64,000 nt of DNA, taken from contig JAMPIV010004271.1 in NCBI GenBank assembly GCA_024509875.1, forward strand, positions 1 through 64,000. Reading direction: 5' to 3'. Made by a program: the position numbers and the translations under genes. This document shows positions 45,385 through 56,433 of this stretch, piece by piece (the first letter of the stretch is position 1; every line of letters begins with the position of its first letter). Source of the stretch: Oreohelix idahoensis. Taxonomy: Eukaryota > Mollusca > Gastropoda > Stylommatophora > Oreohelicidae. The notes below the pieces were generated by a model, which was not told the origin of the DNA, searched no databases, and worked only from the letters and a program-made list of their open reading frames with translations.

Positions 45385-46629
45385 TACCGAAACAGTACAG
45401 AAGCCAAATCCTAGAAATGGGGCACTCTCTTCCCTTCAGCGGACATATGGGACAGAACGCCACAAACCAACGGATAACCACTCATTATTGGTGGCCAGGA
45501 GTAAATACTGATATTATCAGATATGTCAAATCCTGTGCCCAGTGCCAGCGTGCCACCCAAGCAACGGGCACCCCTAGTCTCTTTGGGTGAAATGCCAATA
45601 GTGGGAACACCATTCGAACGGGTTGTGATCGACATTTTAGGACTCTTACAAAGGACTAAAAGAAGGAACAGGTTTATCCTGACCTTAGTCGATACATGCA
45701 CTTTATGGGCAGAAGCTATCCCGCTAACATGCGCAGATGCCAAGCATGTCGCAGAAGCCCTCGTGCAGATTTTCACTCTTTTGGGATTCCCTCAGCAAGT
45801 GTTGACGGATAACGGATCCCCATACCGAAACCTGTTGATGGATGAGATCGTGAAGATCTTGAGGACCCAACACATCTACACAAAGCCATATACTCCGGCC
45901 AGAAATGGGCTAGTAGAACGTTTTAACGGAAACCTCAACATGATGTTAAGTAAACTGGCACAAGTGAAACCTGAAGATTGGGATTGTTGCATTCCGGCAG
46001 CTTTATTTGGCTACAGAGAATCTCCTCATACTTCCACAGGATTTCCGCCAGATACGCTTTTATTCGGCAGACCCATTAAGGGCCCGCTTGAAGCCTTACT
46101 TTGGTCGCTGACAGACCAGAAGGCTGATGAGACAGTCGTCTCAGCAAGTAAATACGTATCGGATTTAAGGGAAAGGTTGAAACTAGGATGGGACCTAGCA
46201 ACGACTAACTTTAAGCGAGCACGCACAAAGCACGCTAACCGATACAGGAAAGTCGCGAAAGAGAGAGAACTGGAAGCAGGAGAGAAAGTTTTGGTGTTAC
46301 TCCCTACCGGAAACAACCAACTGAAGATCGGATGGCAAGGGCCGTTTACCGTCCTGAAAAAGATTTCTAAGGCTAACTACCAGATCTCTATTCAAGGAAA
46401 GGAAAAGGTTTTCCATTTAAATCTGTTAAAGAGGTACTTGGAAAGACCGGTACCAACCTCCGACCATCTCCTGACGATCGCCAAAACTGACGAGGATGAC
46501 GACAGTGGCAGGGACATTCCACTGCACACACACGAAATCTTTCAAAAATGTCAAAAGCGGCGACGCTCTTTCAAGCGCGCATGGGAGACATTCCAGAGGA
46601 AGGAAACTTTGGGGAGTAGACTTGAGTAG
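45258..46629 (+). pseudogene. Integrase (zinc finger, D,D35E core, GPY/F), one frameshift
   Basis: Joins element DNA to the host chromosome in the nucleus. The zinc-binding domain lies in the frame 45258-45590: 'YRRTGKPDQGYNQLLVPKQY', then 'GHSLPFSGHMG', 'HYWWPGV' and 'SCAQCQ' (H-H-C-C). The frame shifts near 45575 and the core continues in 45523-46629: Asp37 in 'VVIDILG', Asp96 in 'LTDNGSPY' and Glu132 in 'LVERFNGN', giving the canonical 35-residue spacing between the second Asp and the Glu. The C-terminal GPY/F module is 'GEKVLVLLP' and 'WQGPFTVLKKISKANYQI' (46280-46400), followed by an acidic and basic tail. All catalytic residues are present, so apart from the frameshift it appears intact. 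No RT follows. Confidence 0.9.
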
Positions 46630-46737
46630 GAATTGGAGAGAGATGGAGGGGGAGATGAGATGGAAGAGGCAGACACCCTGAACCTACGGATATAGGAAAT
46701 TTATTTCCCTAACGTAGACATGGAGTGATTCCATATC

Positions 46738-46749
46738 TTAAAGGGGGGA
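46738..46749 (+). promoter_or_regulatory. Polypurine tract
   Basis: cttaaagggggga is followed by cgttc and the 3' LTR start at 46755. Confidence 0.7.
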
Positions 46750-46754
46750 CGTTC

Positions 46755-49110
46755 TGTCACAGAGAGTTTATTGATCATAAATTGCCTATATCCTCTTCTT
46801 TTTCTTTCACCCGTATCCTCTATTTTATTATCACTCTTTACTTTTTTCCTGTATTTTTCGCATCCATTCGTTTGCGAAAAATATTTTCTTCCCCATTCTC
46901 AACTTTACCGTTTTCTTTCTCATACTGGTAAACGCATTTATGACATAACGTGTCAGAGAGAGAGCGTTAAATGCATTCTATTGCATTAGGTGTCAGTGGA
47001 CGAAACAGTGAATATATTCGTCTGGCCAGACATAGGAGCAGACACATGTCTACAGCATTCCCTGCACCAGACGAAATACTCTGTAAATATTCGCTTTCGC
47101 CAGACCTATAGGCGACAAATTTGTCTGCATTTTCACCTGCCACAACGGAATTGCATCGGCTGAGCGCTCAGTGAGGCGCGATAGCCGACATCTCCTCGGC
47201 GCAGTTTGAGACATTTGTCTGGAAATCCCAGCTGACAAGGCACTCACTGTTGGCCTGGTCAGCGTGAGGTGTGAAAACGCACGAGTGTCAGTTCATGGTA
47301 GTCTTCTAGTTGATGTAAGGTGTTTTAGACGGAAAGGGGAGATTATTTCGTTTGGCAAAATAAAGTGGGACCTTTTGTCTGGTAATAGATATAACCAGAA
47401 TGTTAAACTTTATTTTCATTCAGTCCTCAAAATTCGCAGTAGACAGGTTGTTCGTGAATAGAATAAGCTGTATAGCGAAGCCCTAGTTTGTTCGGAAATT
47501 TACCGAGCTCTAGAATTCAAATAAATATATCAGCGTATAATTCTAAAGTGTGCGATTACCTGTAGTTCTGTGTGTTGGGGTATATATTATAATAATTATC
47601 TAATATTTTGTGACGTGTTTAAAGTGATAATCGCTTATTTCATATTTCACTAGTTAGATTTGGTGCAGAGTGCTTAATTATATAGTCTGTATTATTTTCT
47701 AGTGACGTGTTTCAGTGGAAAGCAGAATAAATTATAATTTCTAGCTTAAACAACAATGTAGCTATAATGAATTTAATTTAACTGCTAAATAATCAGACGG
47801 GGACACTTTTTCTAAAATAACTTATAATGCTAGATGCCTCATGAGTGTTGACGGAATACGTATGTATTCCTAATTCATGAGGATTGATGATTTTAAATAT
47901 ATATAACTTATTGCACGGGAAGTTTTAAATGATAAGTCAAGCTGTACGCTTGCATTTTAAAAACGTAAGTTATATTGAGTACATAATATGTAACATATGT
48001 CATATGTGTTTTTTTCTTTATTCAGTGAATACTGGGGTAACCCAAACTTTTTAACTTTCCGACATTATTTGACCAAGTGTGTGGTGAACCAAGATTATCT
48101 GTTGAGAGAAGTTGTCCACCGGTCATCTTCCTAATTTAGGGAAACCTCGTGTTCTGACATTGTGTGCTCGTTTAAGCCTAATTCTTACCTCGTGAGTCAA
48201 GTGACACTAACTTTAGTCTGAAATAACTATCGCATGAAGCAGACGCTCCCCGGATCCATTTTGATGAAACCAACAAACAAATCTGCAGAGCTGGGATCTG
48301 TTTCATTAAACGACAGTAACAGATAAAAAGTGTGTGAGTGTCCCAAAGTTTGCGCCAGACGGCGAACCACAGCACGATTGTAAGTATATCAGGGCCCTGA
48401 TGAAAGAACCGAGTGAAAGTAGACTGAAGGATGTTCTTTGTTGAGTCACCCACGTTGTAACTTCCTTTATACAAGTTATTGCTAACAATATCTACCCTTA
48501 GAATAAAGCAGAGTATCAAGTCTGTCCATACCTTAAAAGGGGGAAACCATAGACTCAATCATATGTATCTGTAACTCTTTGGGGTTATCACTTTCTTCTA
48601 ACGGGACTGTGAGCTATATATCCAGGGGAGGACCATACAAACGGGTCAATCACTATTGTAGCATTCCTTGATTCTTATGACTATTTGTATATGCTTTTGA
48701 TGTATTTTTATATGTTGTGATGTAAGTTTACTATGATAATTAAACTATACCTACATTTATTTCAGTGTGGTGGTCAGTTCGTTCCCATAATATCTATATA
48801 ATCATTGTTATAGTTGTTCCCACGTCTGTGTGTCTAACTGTCGTAACTCGTATGTGCGGGCACGTGAGTGGATAGATATATATTAATATACCTATTTTTT
48901 TTAGACTGTCTGACTCCTTTGGATCTGTTGTAGAAGATAGGCGGAAAGAGAGAGAGATTCTCGATTTCCGGGACAGCCTCTATAAATTTCTACCATCTCA
49001 CTCGTAGAACTCTATTTCTAATATCACATCTCTCTGTGGCTATCACTCATTCTAACCTATTCAAAAGGGACCAACCCAAGTCTTAATTTCCCTATCAAAA
49101 ATCTACGACA
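46755..49110 (+). repeat. 3' LTR, 2,356 bp, with a 129-bp deletion
   Basis: Matches the 5' LTR from TGTCAC to GACA. 2,485 minus 129 equals 2,356, so there is no other net length change between the copies. The deletion junction is at about 48050 ('cccaaactttttaact'). Confidence 0.93.
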
Positions 49111-49450
49111 ACGTCCTTGTTGGTTCTTTCAACAGTTTGAAAGCATGTCTGCCTTTTCTACTGTTCTTCCATGTTGTCTTCCATTCCTCGTATATAGTTA
49201 GCTTCACGTGGCTCTTGATCTCCGACCTTCCCAGTCCTGCGCTTATATTGTTTTTACTTATCCTTCCATACTTGGCGTTCTGGTCTGCCAACTCGTTACC
49301 AGCTATACCTATGTGTGCTGGAACCCACACTAGCCTCACACTACATCCTCTGTTCCCTAGTGATGTATTAATTGCAAGAATTTCTTCCTTTATGTCTGGC
49401 CGGCTACATTTACCTGGGTGTTCTAGGGCTTGTAGTGATGATAGTGAGTC
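49111..49450 (-). pseudogene. RNase H domain of the reverse I/R1-type LINE (part 1 of 2)
   Basis: The minus-strand frame 49103-49489 (its last bases belong to the LTR) encodes an RNase H: 'CDSLSSLQAL' with the catalytic Asp, 'LVWVPAHIGIAGNELADQNA' with the final His/Asp segment, then a basic stretch. It is the upstream half of the ORF whose C-terminus lies at 40045-40531. The 5' border at about 49450 abuts a reverse RTE-like fragment, consistent with a 5'-truncated LINE. Confidence 0.75.
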
Positions 49451-49625
49451 ACAGATGCATCTCGCCTTTATACTCACGGGACTTTTCACTCAACTGTCTG
49501 AGTGTGAAGATAAGGTCTTGAGTATTTCGGTTTGCTCGGAAGCCACACTGGACCTCATCCATTTTTGGCTCAGCTAGGCGTCTGAGTCTCAGCTCCAGGA
49601 TTTAAGAGTAAATTGTACCCGTATT
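49451..49625 (-). repeat. RTE-like LINE fragment
   Basis: Reverse match to about 36245-36400 of the LINE at 34347-37535: the complements of the 'LRQLSEKALEY' and 'VQCGFRANRS' coding regions, ending 'agagtaaattgtaccc'. Confidence 0.85.
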
Positions 49626-51002
49626 TTTCATTATTATGTATAGTGATTGGTGTGATTGTTTGAGTAAACACGAATGTGAACTAAAAACAATATTACATCA
49701 AAAAGGAAACTCGGCTTGAAAGCTACTATTAGTGACTTGAGACTCGACGACTTTTATTAAGAAACTAGTTACCGTAGGAAAGACTTGGGAGACAACTCTG
49801 ATATTAAAGACTGCTGACTATTTCTGTGAATGAGGCAATGTTGTATTAGTGAGGATTTCCCCGGCTCTGGGCTGTTGACAGTTTCATAAAGTGGAGGTTA
49901 AATTTACTTTGATATTTTTAGTTCAAAAGTAGTCACGTTATTTGATGTGTGGCATATAACCATTTATAAAGTAATAAGGAGAGAAAACGGGCGTCTCTGG
50001 TGAGACAAAGAAAGGATACAACTACTGCTCCCTCAAGCATGTCATACAAGGCGATTGTATGAGGCTGGCAACCTCATTATGTAATACAAAATGCGACAGA
50101 GAAAAAACCGGTGCAAGCGCATGTGAATGTTTGGCTCACGCTTCCTTCAACGGTGGTTCCATGCCACATAAGGAACGAAAAGACGAAACGGAAAATAGAT
50201 AGGGAAGGAATATAACCTTTGAACTGCGACCTACTTAAATTATTTTTTTTTAAACCTGCATTTAAACTACCAACGTGAATACGTTATTTCATGTACACAC
50301 TTATTCTTAACTTCTCCGGTCTTCATTCGCCCCTGCTTAGCTTTGTTATTAAAACAATGGAAGAAAAGAAAGGGGAAAAAGAAGAACTTTCTGCGTTAGA
50401 GTAAATGATGTCACTGTTTTTAAAATAGCTGGCCGGTTTTCCCCAAAAGGTAAATTATTGGATGATTTGTTTTTAAATCAGTTATCGTTGGTTGTATGTA
50501 AGCTAATAACAAACAAAAAAATGTTCACAACACTGACAGCTTTTCGTGCATATAATATTTTCATGTGGTTTATAATAGAACTTTTCATGCAGAATTGTTT
50601 TATTCCAGACATTGTTCCAAAATCCTTGTTTGGACCTCTCGTTCGTGGGTCCTTGCACTGCTTTCCCTATTTCTCCCCCCGCCTCTCTATAAATGAATAT
50701 TATGTTTATCAGTGACCACGATGGACAGTCAGATAATTTTCAATGCACTTACACAAACATTTTATAATCTTTATTTAAGAAAGTGAATTTATATGCAAAG
50801 TGTAGTTGCATCATTCGTAACTACTATACACTTTAATATTATTCTTGTTCATAGTTTCTTCTTGATTTTGTTTGTTTGTTTGTTTTTTATTTTATTATTT
50901 AACGTATAGGCCTAAGCACAATTGTGAGTATCCCTATTTTCAAATGTGATGCCACTTTCTCATGTCGGCAGTTGTTCATATTATTTGGAATTGAAAACAA
51001 TA
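49626..51002. other. Unassigned sequence including one repeat-family copy
   Basis: No gene recognised, apart from the repeat at 50030-50190. The 85-codon frame 50458-50715 has no domain. Confidence 0.5.
50030..50190 (+). repeat. Dispersed repeat family, copy A
   Basis: Shares ordered blocks with 58485-58785: 'gcatgtcat.caagg', 'tatgagg', 'ctggca.cctcat.atgtaa', 'gcgtgtgaatg' and 'ggtggctccatgc..cataagga'. It is probably a SINE or a LINE tail. No coding and no termini were identified. Confidence 0.55.
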
Positions 51003-51004
51003 TA

Positions 51005-51059
51005 CAGTAGAACTCCATTTATCCGAACCCCAATTATCCGAACATCCAATTATCCGAAC
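51005..51059. repeat. Left terminal region with three ttatccgaac motifs
   Basis: The motif starts at 51019, 51034 and 51050, all in the same direction. The outer 24 bases form the terminal inverted repeat, and the repeated motif is a likely transposase-binding site. Confidence 0.85.
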
Positions 51060-52166
51060 ACTTTTTCCAGAAAAAAAAAAATCAGGCGCCACCATTCACG
51101 TTAGACTACAGTTCTGAATCTTTTGATGCGGCAAGCTTCAAATGTGTGCGAACAATTTGTAGACAATGAGATGGGCTAATGGACGGTCGCTTACGTACAG
51201 GAAGTCAGTTAGATCATAAAGTCAGTTAATATCTGGTTTACCAATCCAGTGTACGTGTGCGTTCTGGGCAGAACACTGGCTAAACAGACAGTTCAACTTA
51301 AAATAATTGTGTCTGCTACTACAGCAGAATAATTTTGGTGTACATGTATTTCTCTGTGCGATCTGGCATTTTCCAGTAGGCCTAAAGCATATAAAAGGAA
51401 CCGCAATGTTTTGTCAATTGAAACGAAAACAGAAATTATCAAGAGACTAGGAAAAGGTGAAACTGTGTCTTCATTTGCGAGGATTTTCAATGTTGGGAAA
51501 GCTACTGTCTCTGACATCAAAAGTAACAAGGATAAAATTATGAGTTTTGCATCGAAATTGGATAGTGAAAATGGGTCGAAGAAACATAAAACCATGAGAA
51601 ATGCGAAAGATTTGAAATTGGAAGAGGCTTTGTATATATGGTTTGTGCAAAGAAGAAGCAAAGGGGAACCTATCTCTGGCTCTCTATTGTGTGAAAAAGC
51701 ACTTCAGTTCAATAATCAACTTGACGGTCCTCCTGACTTTAAGGCTAGCCAGGGATGGTTAAGAAACATTAAATCTCGTCATGGCATACGAGAATTGGAG
51801 ATTCAAGGGGAATCTTTATCTTGCGATGCAACTGCCGCTGAAAATTTTAAAGAAACATTCTTGGCTTTTTTGGAAGAAGAAGGTTATTTACTCGATGATG
51901 TGTATAATGCCGATGAGACTGGCTTATACTGGAAATCATTGCCTCAAAAATCACTTGCATCTCAGCGCGAAGCAGCTGCCCCTGGGTTTAAAAAGTGCAA
52001 AGAGAGAGTAACAATTTTGGTAGCCGTGAATGCCAGTGGAAGTCATCGTTTACCGGTGCTAATGATCGGCAAAGCCAAAAAACCCCGTTGTTTAAAGAGT
52101 GTGACATGTCTCCCATTGTGCTACAAAGCACAGAAGAGTGCGTGGATGAATAGTGAAATATTTCTT

Positions 52167-52182
52167 GATTGGTATACAAATC
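52167..52182. repeat. 16-bp target-site duplication (gattggtatacaaatc), left copy
   Basis: Repeated exactly at 52490-52505, on both sides of the SINE-like element within the transposase gene. Confidence 0.93.
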
Positions 52183-52489
52183 TTCTTCTTCTTCCTCGTT
52201 CGCCCTGAAAAGGACGGTGGTTGCGTTGTGTCTGTTTACGCCTAAGCTGTGATATCTGCACCTTTCGGTCGACACATCCGACTTCAGCACGGCATTTTTT
52301 AGGGACCGGGTTTGCCTTCCCATTGCGATCCGCACTCGCTCAGCCAGACTGCACTGCTGCAGACTGTTTCCAGGACCACCACGTGGAGGTGGAGTGCGGT
52401 CTTGACCAGCTCTGGTTCGCTGGTCCTGATGCAAGCAGTACAGCTATGGGTCGCTGACTGCATTCACTATTGCTGCATCTTGGGGTCCC
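52183..52489 (-). mobile_element. SINE-like retroposon, 307 bp
   Basis: Read in reverse it starts gggaccccaagatgcag, is GC-richer than its surroundings, and ends 'gggcgaacgag' plus a short GAA tail, flanked by a 16-bp duplication. The 3' end is shared with the I-type LINE at 32166-32907, implying that this LINE's machinery mobilised it. I found no clear A and B boxes, so the origin of the head is unknown. It is open in one frame through the tail, but nothing suggests a protein. A 5'-truncated relative of the LINE is the alternative. Confidence 0.75.
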
Positions 52490-52765
52490 GATTGGTATAC
52501 AAATCAGTTCATCCCAAATGTGAAGAGGTTGAAAGAACAAGAAAAGAAAACTGGAAAAGTAATTCTTCTACTGGACAATGCACCATCTCATCCAGAGACG
52601 GATACATTGAATGCAGTTGATGCAAATTTTAAAGTAATTTTTCTGCCTCCCAATGTAACAGCACTGATTCAACTAATGGATCAGGGTGTTATAGTAAAGC
52701 TTAAAAAGATGTACAAGAAGGAAGTCATGCGTCGTTTATTGTTGGCTGAAGATGTCGTGTGGTGA

Positions 52766-54945
52766 GTCACTGGGGCAACTACGACAGTAGTTTTTGCCAG
52801 GAATAGTCTATGAGATATTAGATATAAGGTCTCTAGAAATTGGCTCGTTAAGAAAGAAAAAAAAAGACCTATTCGAGATAGGGACAAGAAGACAGGAATG
52901 CGAATGCTTTCCACTAGACAGTGTTTTCTAATAAATTATGGAAAGAGTTCTGTTTCCCCACGACCTTAGCTTCTGCCCTTAGATCCCGTAAAGAAAAAGC
53001 CCCCAACCTCATCTGAGTAGAGAAAGGTTCCTATAGGTGAATATGTAACACCGACAGCACGAGTGATACATTAACAAACTCTTGATAATGATCAACTGAT
53101 CGTTGGGTTTATTAATGAAATATCCACACATATAGGGTTAGTAATGGTTAGAACGTGATGATGGTGAAAGACGATTCACACAAAACACACAGATGAGATA
53201 ATAAAATTACAGTTAATTAAGTAATAGTTAATTAAGGATGAACTGGTGTAGAGTGAAATGATGATGTGATATGATACGTGTTACCAAAATGGTGAGTACT
53301 CTACACAGTCCATGTGTCTCTAAATGCTTCTCCTAGATATGAGGATTCACATGTATGCATAAAATGTCCCAAGTTGTTATACGTTATGTCGAATGGGGTA
53401 TCTCTAAGTCGAGGACGTTCCGATGAATATTGTTGTCGTACGGAGAACGCTGACGAGATATTTATGTATATTCCTTCACTGTTTGAGTATATCTCTGTAG
53501 TGTGGATCAACAGTTAATAGTTGTCATATGAACAAAAGGTCTGTGGTCTAATCTCCCGACGGTACTGGTCAGACTGGATATCTTCACGAAATGTTAGTGA
53601 TATGTAGACTCATAATCTTGCGTATGTAGTCGTGATTCATATACTTTCGAGTCTGCTTCATAAAATGCGCTTAAGAGTGTGTTGCACGTGGTATAAATAT
53701 GCGATTCCTCTTTTGAGCTCTTTTGCTTGACTTCAGATAATAATGATCTTTCGAGTGATTAGAGTTTATGATGACTCTGTATTGAACTTGTGATAACGAT
53801 GTATTGAACTTGTGATAACTCTGTATTGAACTTGTGAGCAAGCAGTATATGGTGACGAAAAATGCTGCGTCCACCTTATGACTTGTGGGTGAGACAATAT
53901 TCCTTTTAAATTGAGGAATGAAAGATGTCCTATGGCGAATTCTGCTAGCCAAATGTCCGTTTTTGATAACTTATTTCTGGTTAGACGTCAGACACGTTGC
54001 GTGTAGACTCAGACTTCTGATGAACTGAAGACACACAAAAGTCTTCGTAAGTTTTTCACATTTAACATCACTGGTTGACTTTCATTTAAACTACTGCTCA
54101 TTATTCATCTCCCTCTCTCTGAGTTCAATTCTAATGATGTTAAATATCTTGTGCATGAGAGTGTGTGCATATGGGAGACTGTGATGATGATAAAGGTGAA
54201 ATATGAACTATTAATTACCTTCTATCATCCTATCATCTTCTATGAAAATCTTCTGATTTTATTAATCAGTTATGCCAAGAATTATTTGAAACTTTATCTT
54301 CCGCACATTTTAGCTGTGAGGTTAAAATAAACAAAATTAAGAAAATGTATTAATAAGTATAAGATCTACTAACCTTCTTTTCCCTTCGCAAAATCCTTTA
54401 AGAACACAATTAATCACGGAACTGAATTATCATCCACTCTGAATAAACACGTGTATTAGGCTATGCGTTTTTGGGTTTGATCTCTTCCTCACAAGGTAAA
54501 AACCTGGACTGCCTCACTCTAGTAGATTATGCGGTATTATATATTTCTGGAAGTCACCCTGCCCAAGCTGGGCGTCCAATGTGGTCAACCCACGCTTGTC
54601 TGAACCGCGGCCACGTTTTCCCCTGGCCAATCTGGGCGTCCAATGTGGTGTCACAGAAATTACAGTTTGATTAGGATGACCATATGTGTTTTTACCAGAT
54701 TTATCACGATACAATGTGGGCTTCAAATGATAATGTCAGGCATGTGGACTCAATCAAAGGACTTTATTTCCCCCGATGAAAGAACAAATGTGGTTCTCTA
54801 GATACCGGTCGCGAGTAATCACAACAATGAAATAGCAAATGTGGATCGCAAATATGAGATGAGAGAGCAAATGTCGGAGAAAATACAGTATGAAGAATGT
54901 AGGAAAAGATGGAGCAATAAGGCCTTTGCGCTCGTTTATCACAGA
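52766..54945. other. 2.2-kb insert in the transposase gene
   Basis: Transposase similarity stops after 'RRLLLAED' (about 52755) and resumes at 'EDEESVVAFSKKLNLKDCC' (54946). The insert's own borders are unclear: the near-repeat gaagatg occurs on both sides, but no clean duplication is seen. It contains the LTR-like segment 53047-54656. No coding domain recognised. Confidence 0.6.
53047..54656 (+). repeat. LTR-like segment
   Basis: Begins tgtaacacc and ends ggtgtcaca, which are inverse of each other at 8 of 9 positions. Near its right end 'gggcgtccaatgtggt' occurs twice (54568-54583 and 54634-54649), resembling a primer-binding site duplicated with its surroundings. The flanks gaata and gaaat are not a clean duplication. 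This could be a decayed solo LTR. Confidence 0.35.
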
Positions 54946-55805
54946 AGATGAAGAAAGTGTGGTGGCGTTTTCCAAAAAGCTTAATCTCAAAGACTGCTGC
55001 TTTATGTTAGCTGATGCTTGGACCACCCAGTCACAAGATAATCTCAACAAGGCTTGGAATAGATTGCTTGGGAAAAAAGGAGGAAATGAAACTACTGCAG
55101 TGGACACAAATGATGATTGTATAAATGAAGTTGTGGAACTGTTTCAAGCAATGCCCGGATTTTCGGACTGTGACAAAGATGATGCACACATGTGGCTAGA
55201 AGATGATAATGATTCTGGTTTTCAGTTTTTGAATGACGAAGAAATTTTGTCTTTTGTGCAAGAAGAAAACCAAATACATGTAGTGACCGATGATGAAGAC
55301 ACCTCAGAAGTACGTGATGTACTTGTAGATTATGAAGATAACCCAAAACGTCGACCAAGTCCTGAAGAGGCCTTTATAGCACTAGAAACAGCGATGGCTT
55401 GGTACGAGCAAGAAGATGACAGCTGTCCTACACAGCTTCTGCTGTTGAAGAGAATGCGGGACTTAGCAGCCAAAAGCAGACTATCCAGTTTGGTGCAAAA
55501 GAGGATTCCTCATTATTTTAAATAGTGGGCTACATCTGTGCAAGTACATGTATACGTAAGTTGTGCCTGGTTTTGAATCATTTGTAATGTTATTTTGAAA
55601 ACATTTCTCTTTCTTAAAAAAAAAAAATTAATACAAGTAGTACATGCACTGCAGTGTAATGAAAGATTTTGGTGATACAGTGATCTAATACAGTGTGGGT
55701 ATTATTATTACAGTACAAGTAAATGTTTTATAGTGTATTTTCCTTGTGATGGTTAATAATTTTTAGAAATATGTGTACATGTACTCGATACATCATGTAA
55801 TCCAA

Positions 55806-55873
55806 TTATCCGAACATTTGATTATCCGAACGATGCTCGGTCCCATGGGGTTCGGATAAATGGAGTTCTACTG
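55806..55873. repeat. Right terminal region
   Basis: The outer repeat is the inverse of the left end (gttcggataa at 55850-55859, then atggagttctactg). Two further ttatccgaac copies, at 55806 and 55822, point the opposite way to the outer one. Confidence 0.85.
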
Positions 55874-56019
55874 TATATCCTAATTATAACCCATCAGAGG
55901 TTGAACGGAATTTCTGTTTATCTTCATTAATGTAAAAAAAAAAAAAAAGTGAGGAGAAGAGGTTTTTTTTTTTTTTTTTGGAAAGCGGCCAAGCAACTAG
56001 GACAAATACGATTCACCCG

Positions 56020-56155
56020 GTTGCTGACGTGAACACACGTTTTCCATATGTGGAACGAGACTTCATCACGTGATACGACAAACCGGCTAAAGCGAGTGAT
56101 GTAATGATTCTAAAAATACCTTGTGACTAACTGTGACTCAGGTCGGTATATGAGC
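56020..56155 (+). promoter_or_regulatory. Putative promoter of the Fos-like gene
   Basis: In 140 bases there are: tgacgtga (56024, CRE-like); ccatatgtgg (about 56045, one mismatch to a CArG/SRE box); cacgtg (56075); tgatgtaa (56097, ATF/CRE-like); tgactcag (about 56135, AP-1 consensus); and tatatgag (about 56148, TATA-like). A second perfect AP-1 site, tgactca, follows at about 56191 in the presumed leader. SRE, CRE and AP-1 sites are what controls animal fos genes. Confidence 0.45.
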
Positions 56156-56316
56156 CAGTGTGCGGGTTTTCCATCTCAAAACGAAGTAGTGACTCATTCA
56201 CGAATCTCCCTGACTTTGCTTATCCAACGTGAAAACTGTCTTCACAGTAGGCTGACGCATCACTTTAAAGAGTGAGGATTCCTGACAATTTGGAATTGGT
56301 GTCGCCTGGCTTCAAA

Positions 56317-56433
56317 ATGTACACATCTCAGCCGGACGCGTCAACGGCTACTAGCAGTTATGCAGAGTCGACCAAATACGTGGCAGACATTTTATCCTCG
56401 ATGGCTAATGGCGGAGTGGAAAATTCGTCCTCG
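56317..56433 (+). CDS. First coding exon, Fos/kayak-like gene
   Basis: ATG at 56317 in 'tcaaaatgt' opens 39 codons ending exactly at a strong splice donor (tcg/gtaagt, 56434). The peptide is Ser/Thr/Ala-rich with 'YAESTKYVADILSSMANGG', comparable in size and style to the first exon of vertebrate FOS genes, which encodes about 47 residues. The reading frame extends upstream without an ATG. It would encode the N-terminus of an AP-1 transcription factor subunit, a nuclear bZIP protein that pairs with Jun. Its donor phase (0) does not fit the acceptor phase of the exon at 58027, so another exon or an alternative transcript must intervene. It lies 100-200 bp downstream of a promoter with AP-1 sites. 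Confidence 0.5.

Larger units (their letters stand above)
40532..49110 (+). mobile_element. Second Gmr1-like Ty3/gypsy element, RT-RNase H deleted
   Basis: 8,579 bp with TGTC...GACA LTR ends, 5-bp duplication, primer-binding-like site, gag-protease and a complete integrase. Only 125 bases separate the integrase stop from the 3' LTR, and no RT or RNase H is present. In a conventional gypsy element RT would lie between protease and integrase. Here protease runs directly into the integrase zinc finger, so the missing part must have followed the integrase, as in Gmr1-like elements. The LTRs differ by about 25 substitutions over 2,356 aligned bases, counted by eye, so the insertion is fairly recent. 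Confidence 0.9.
51366..55525 (+). pseudogene. Tigger-type transposase, split by two insertions
   Basis: Cuts and pastes the transposon in the nucleus. Part 1 (to 52182) has an N-terminal CENP-B/psq-like helix-turn-helix ('IIKRLGKGETVSSFARIFNV', about 51430-51490), a second CENPB-type helix-turn-helix ('ISGSLLCEKALQF...GWLRNIKSRHGI', 51670-51785) and the first catalytic Asp in 'YNADETGLYWKSLP' (51905-51945). Part 2 (52490-52765) has the second Asp in 'ILLLDNAPSHP' and the third in 'IQLMDQGVI'. Part 3 (about 54946-55525) is the acidic C-terminus, ending 'RIPHYFK' and TAA. A 307-bp SINE-like element sits between the first two parts and a 2.2-kb insert between the last two. The N-terminal coding is open upstream of 51411 but has no in-frame ATG, so the start is also damaged. 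No transposase can be made. Confidence 0.9.
51005..55873 (+). mobile_element. Tigger/pogo-type (Tc1-mariner) DNA transposon, interrupted
   Basis: Ends CAGTAGAACTCCATTTATCC and its inverted complement, with TA on both sides (51003-51004 and 55874-55875), the hallmark of Tc1/mariner insertion. 4,869 bp including two secondary insertions. It carries a CENP-B-like DDE transposase. Confidence 0.93.
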
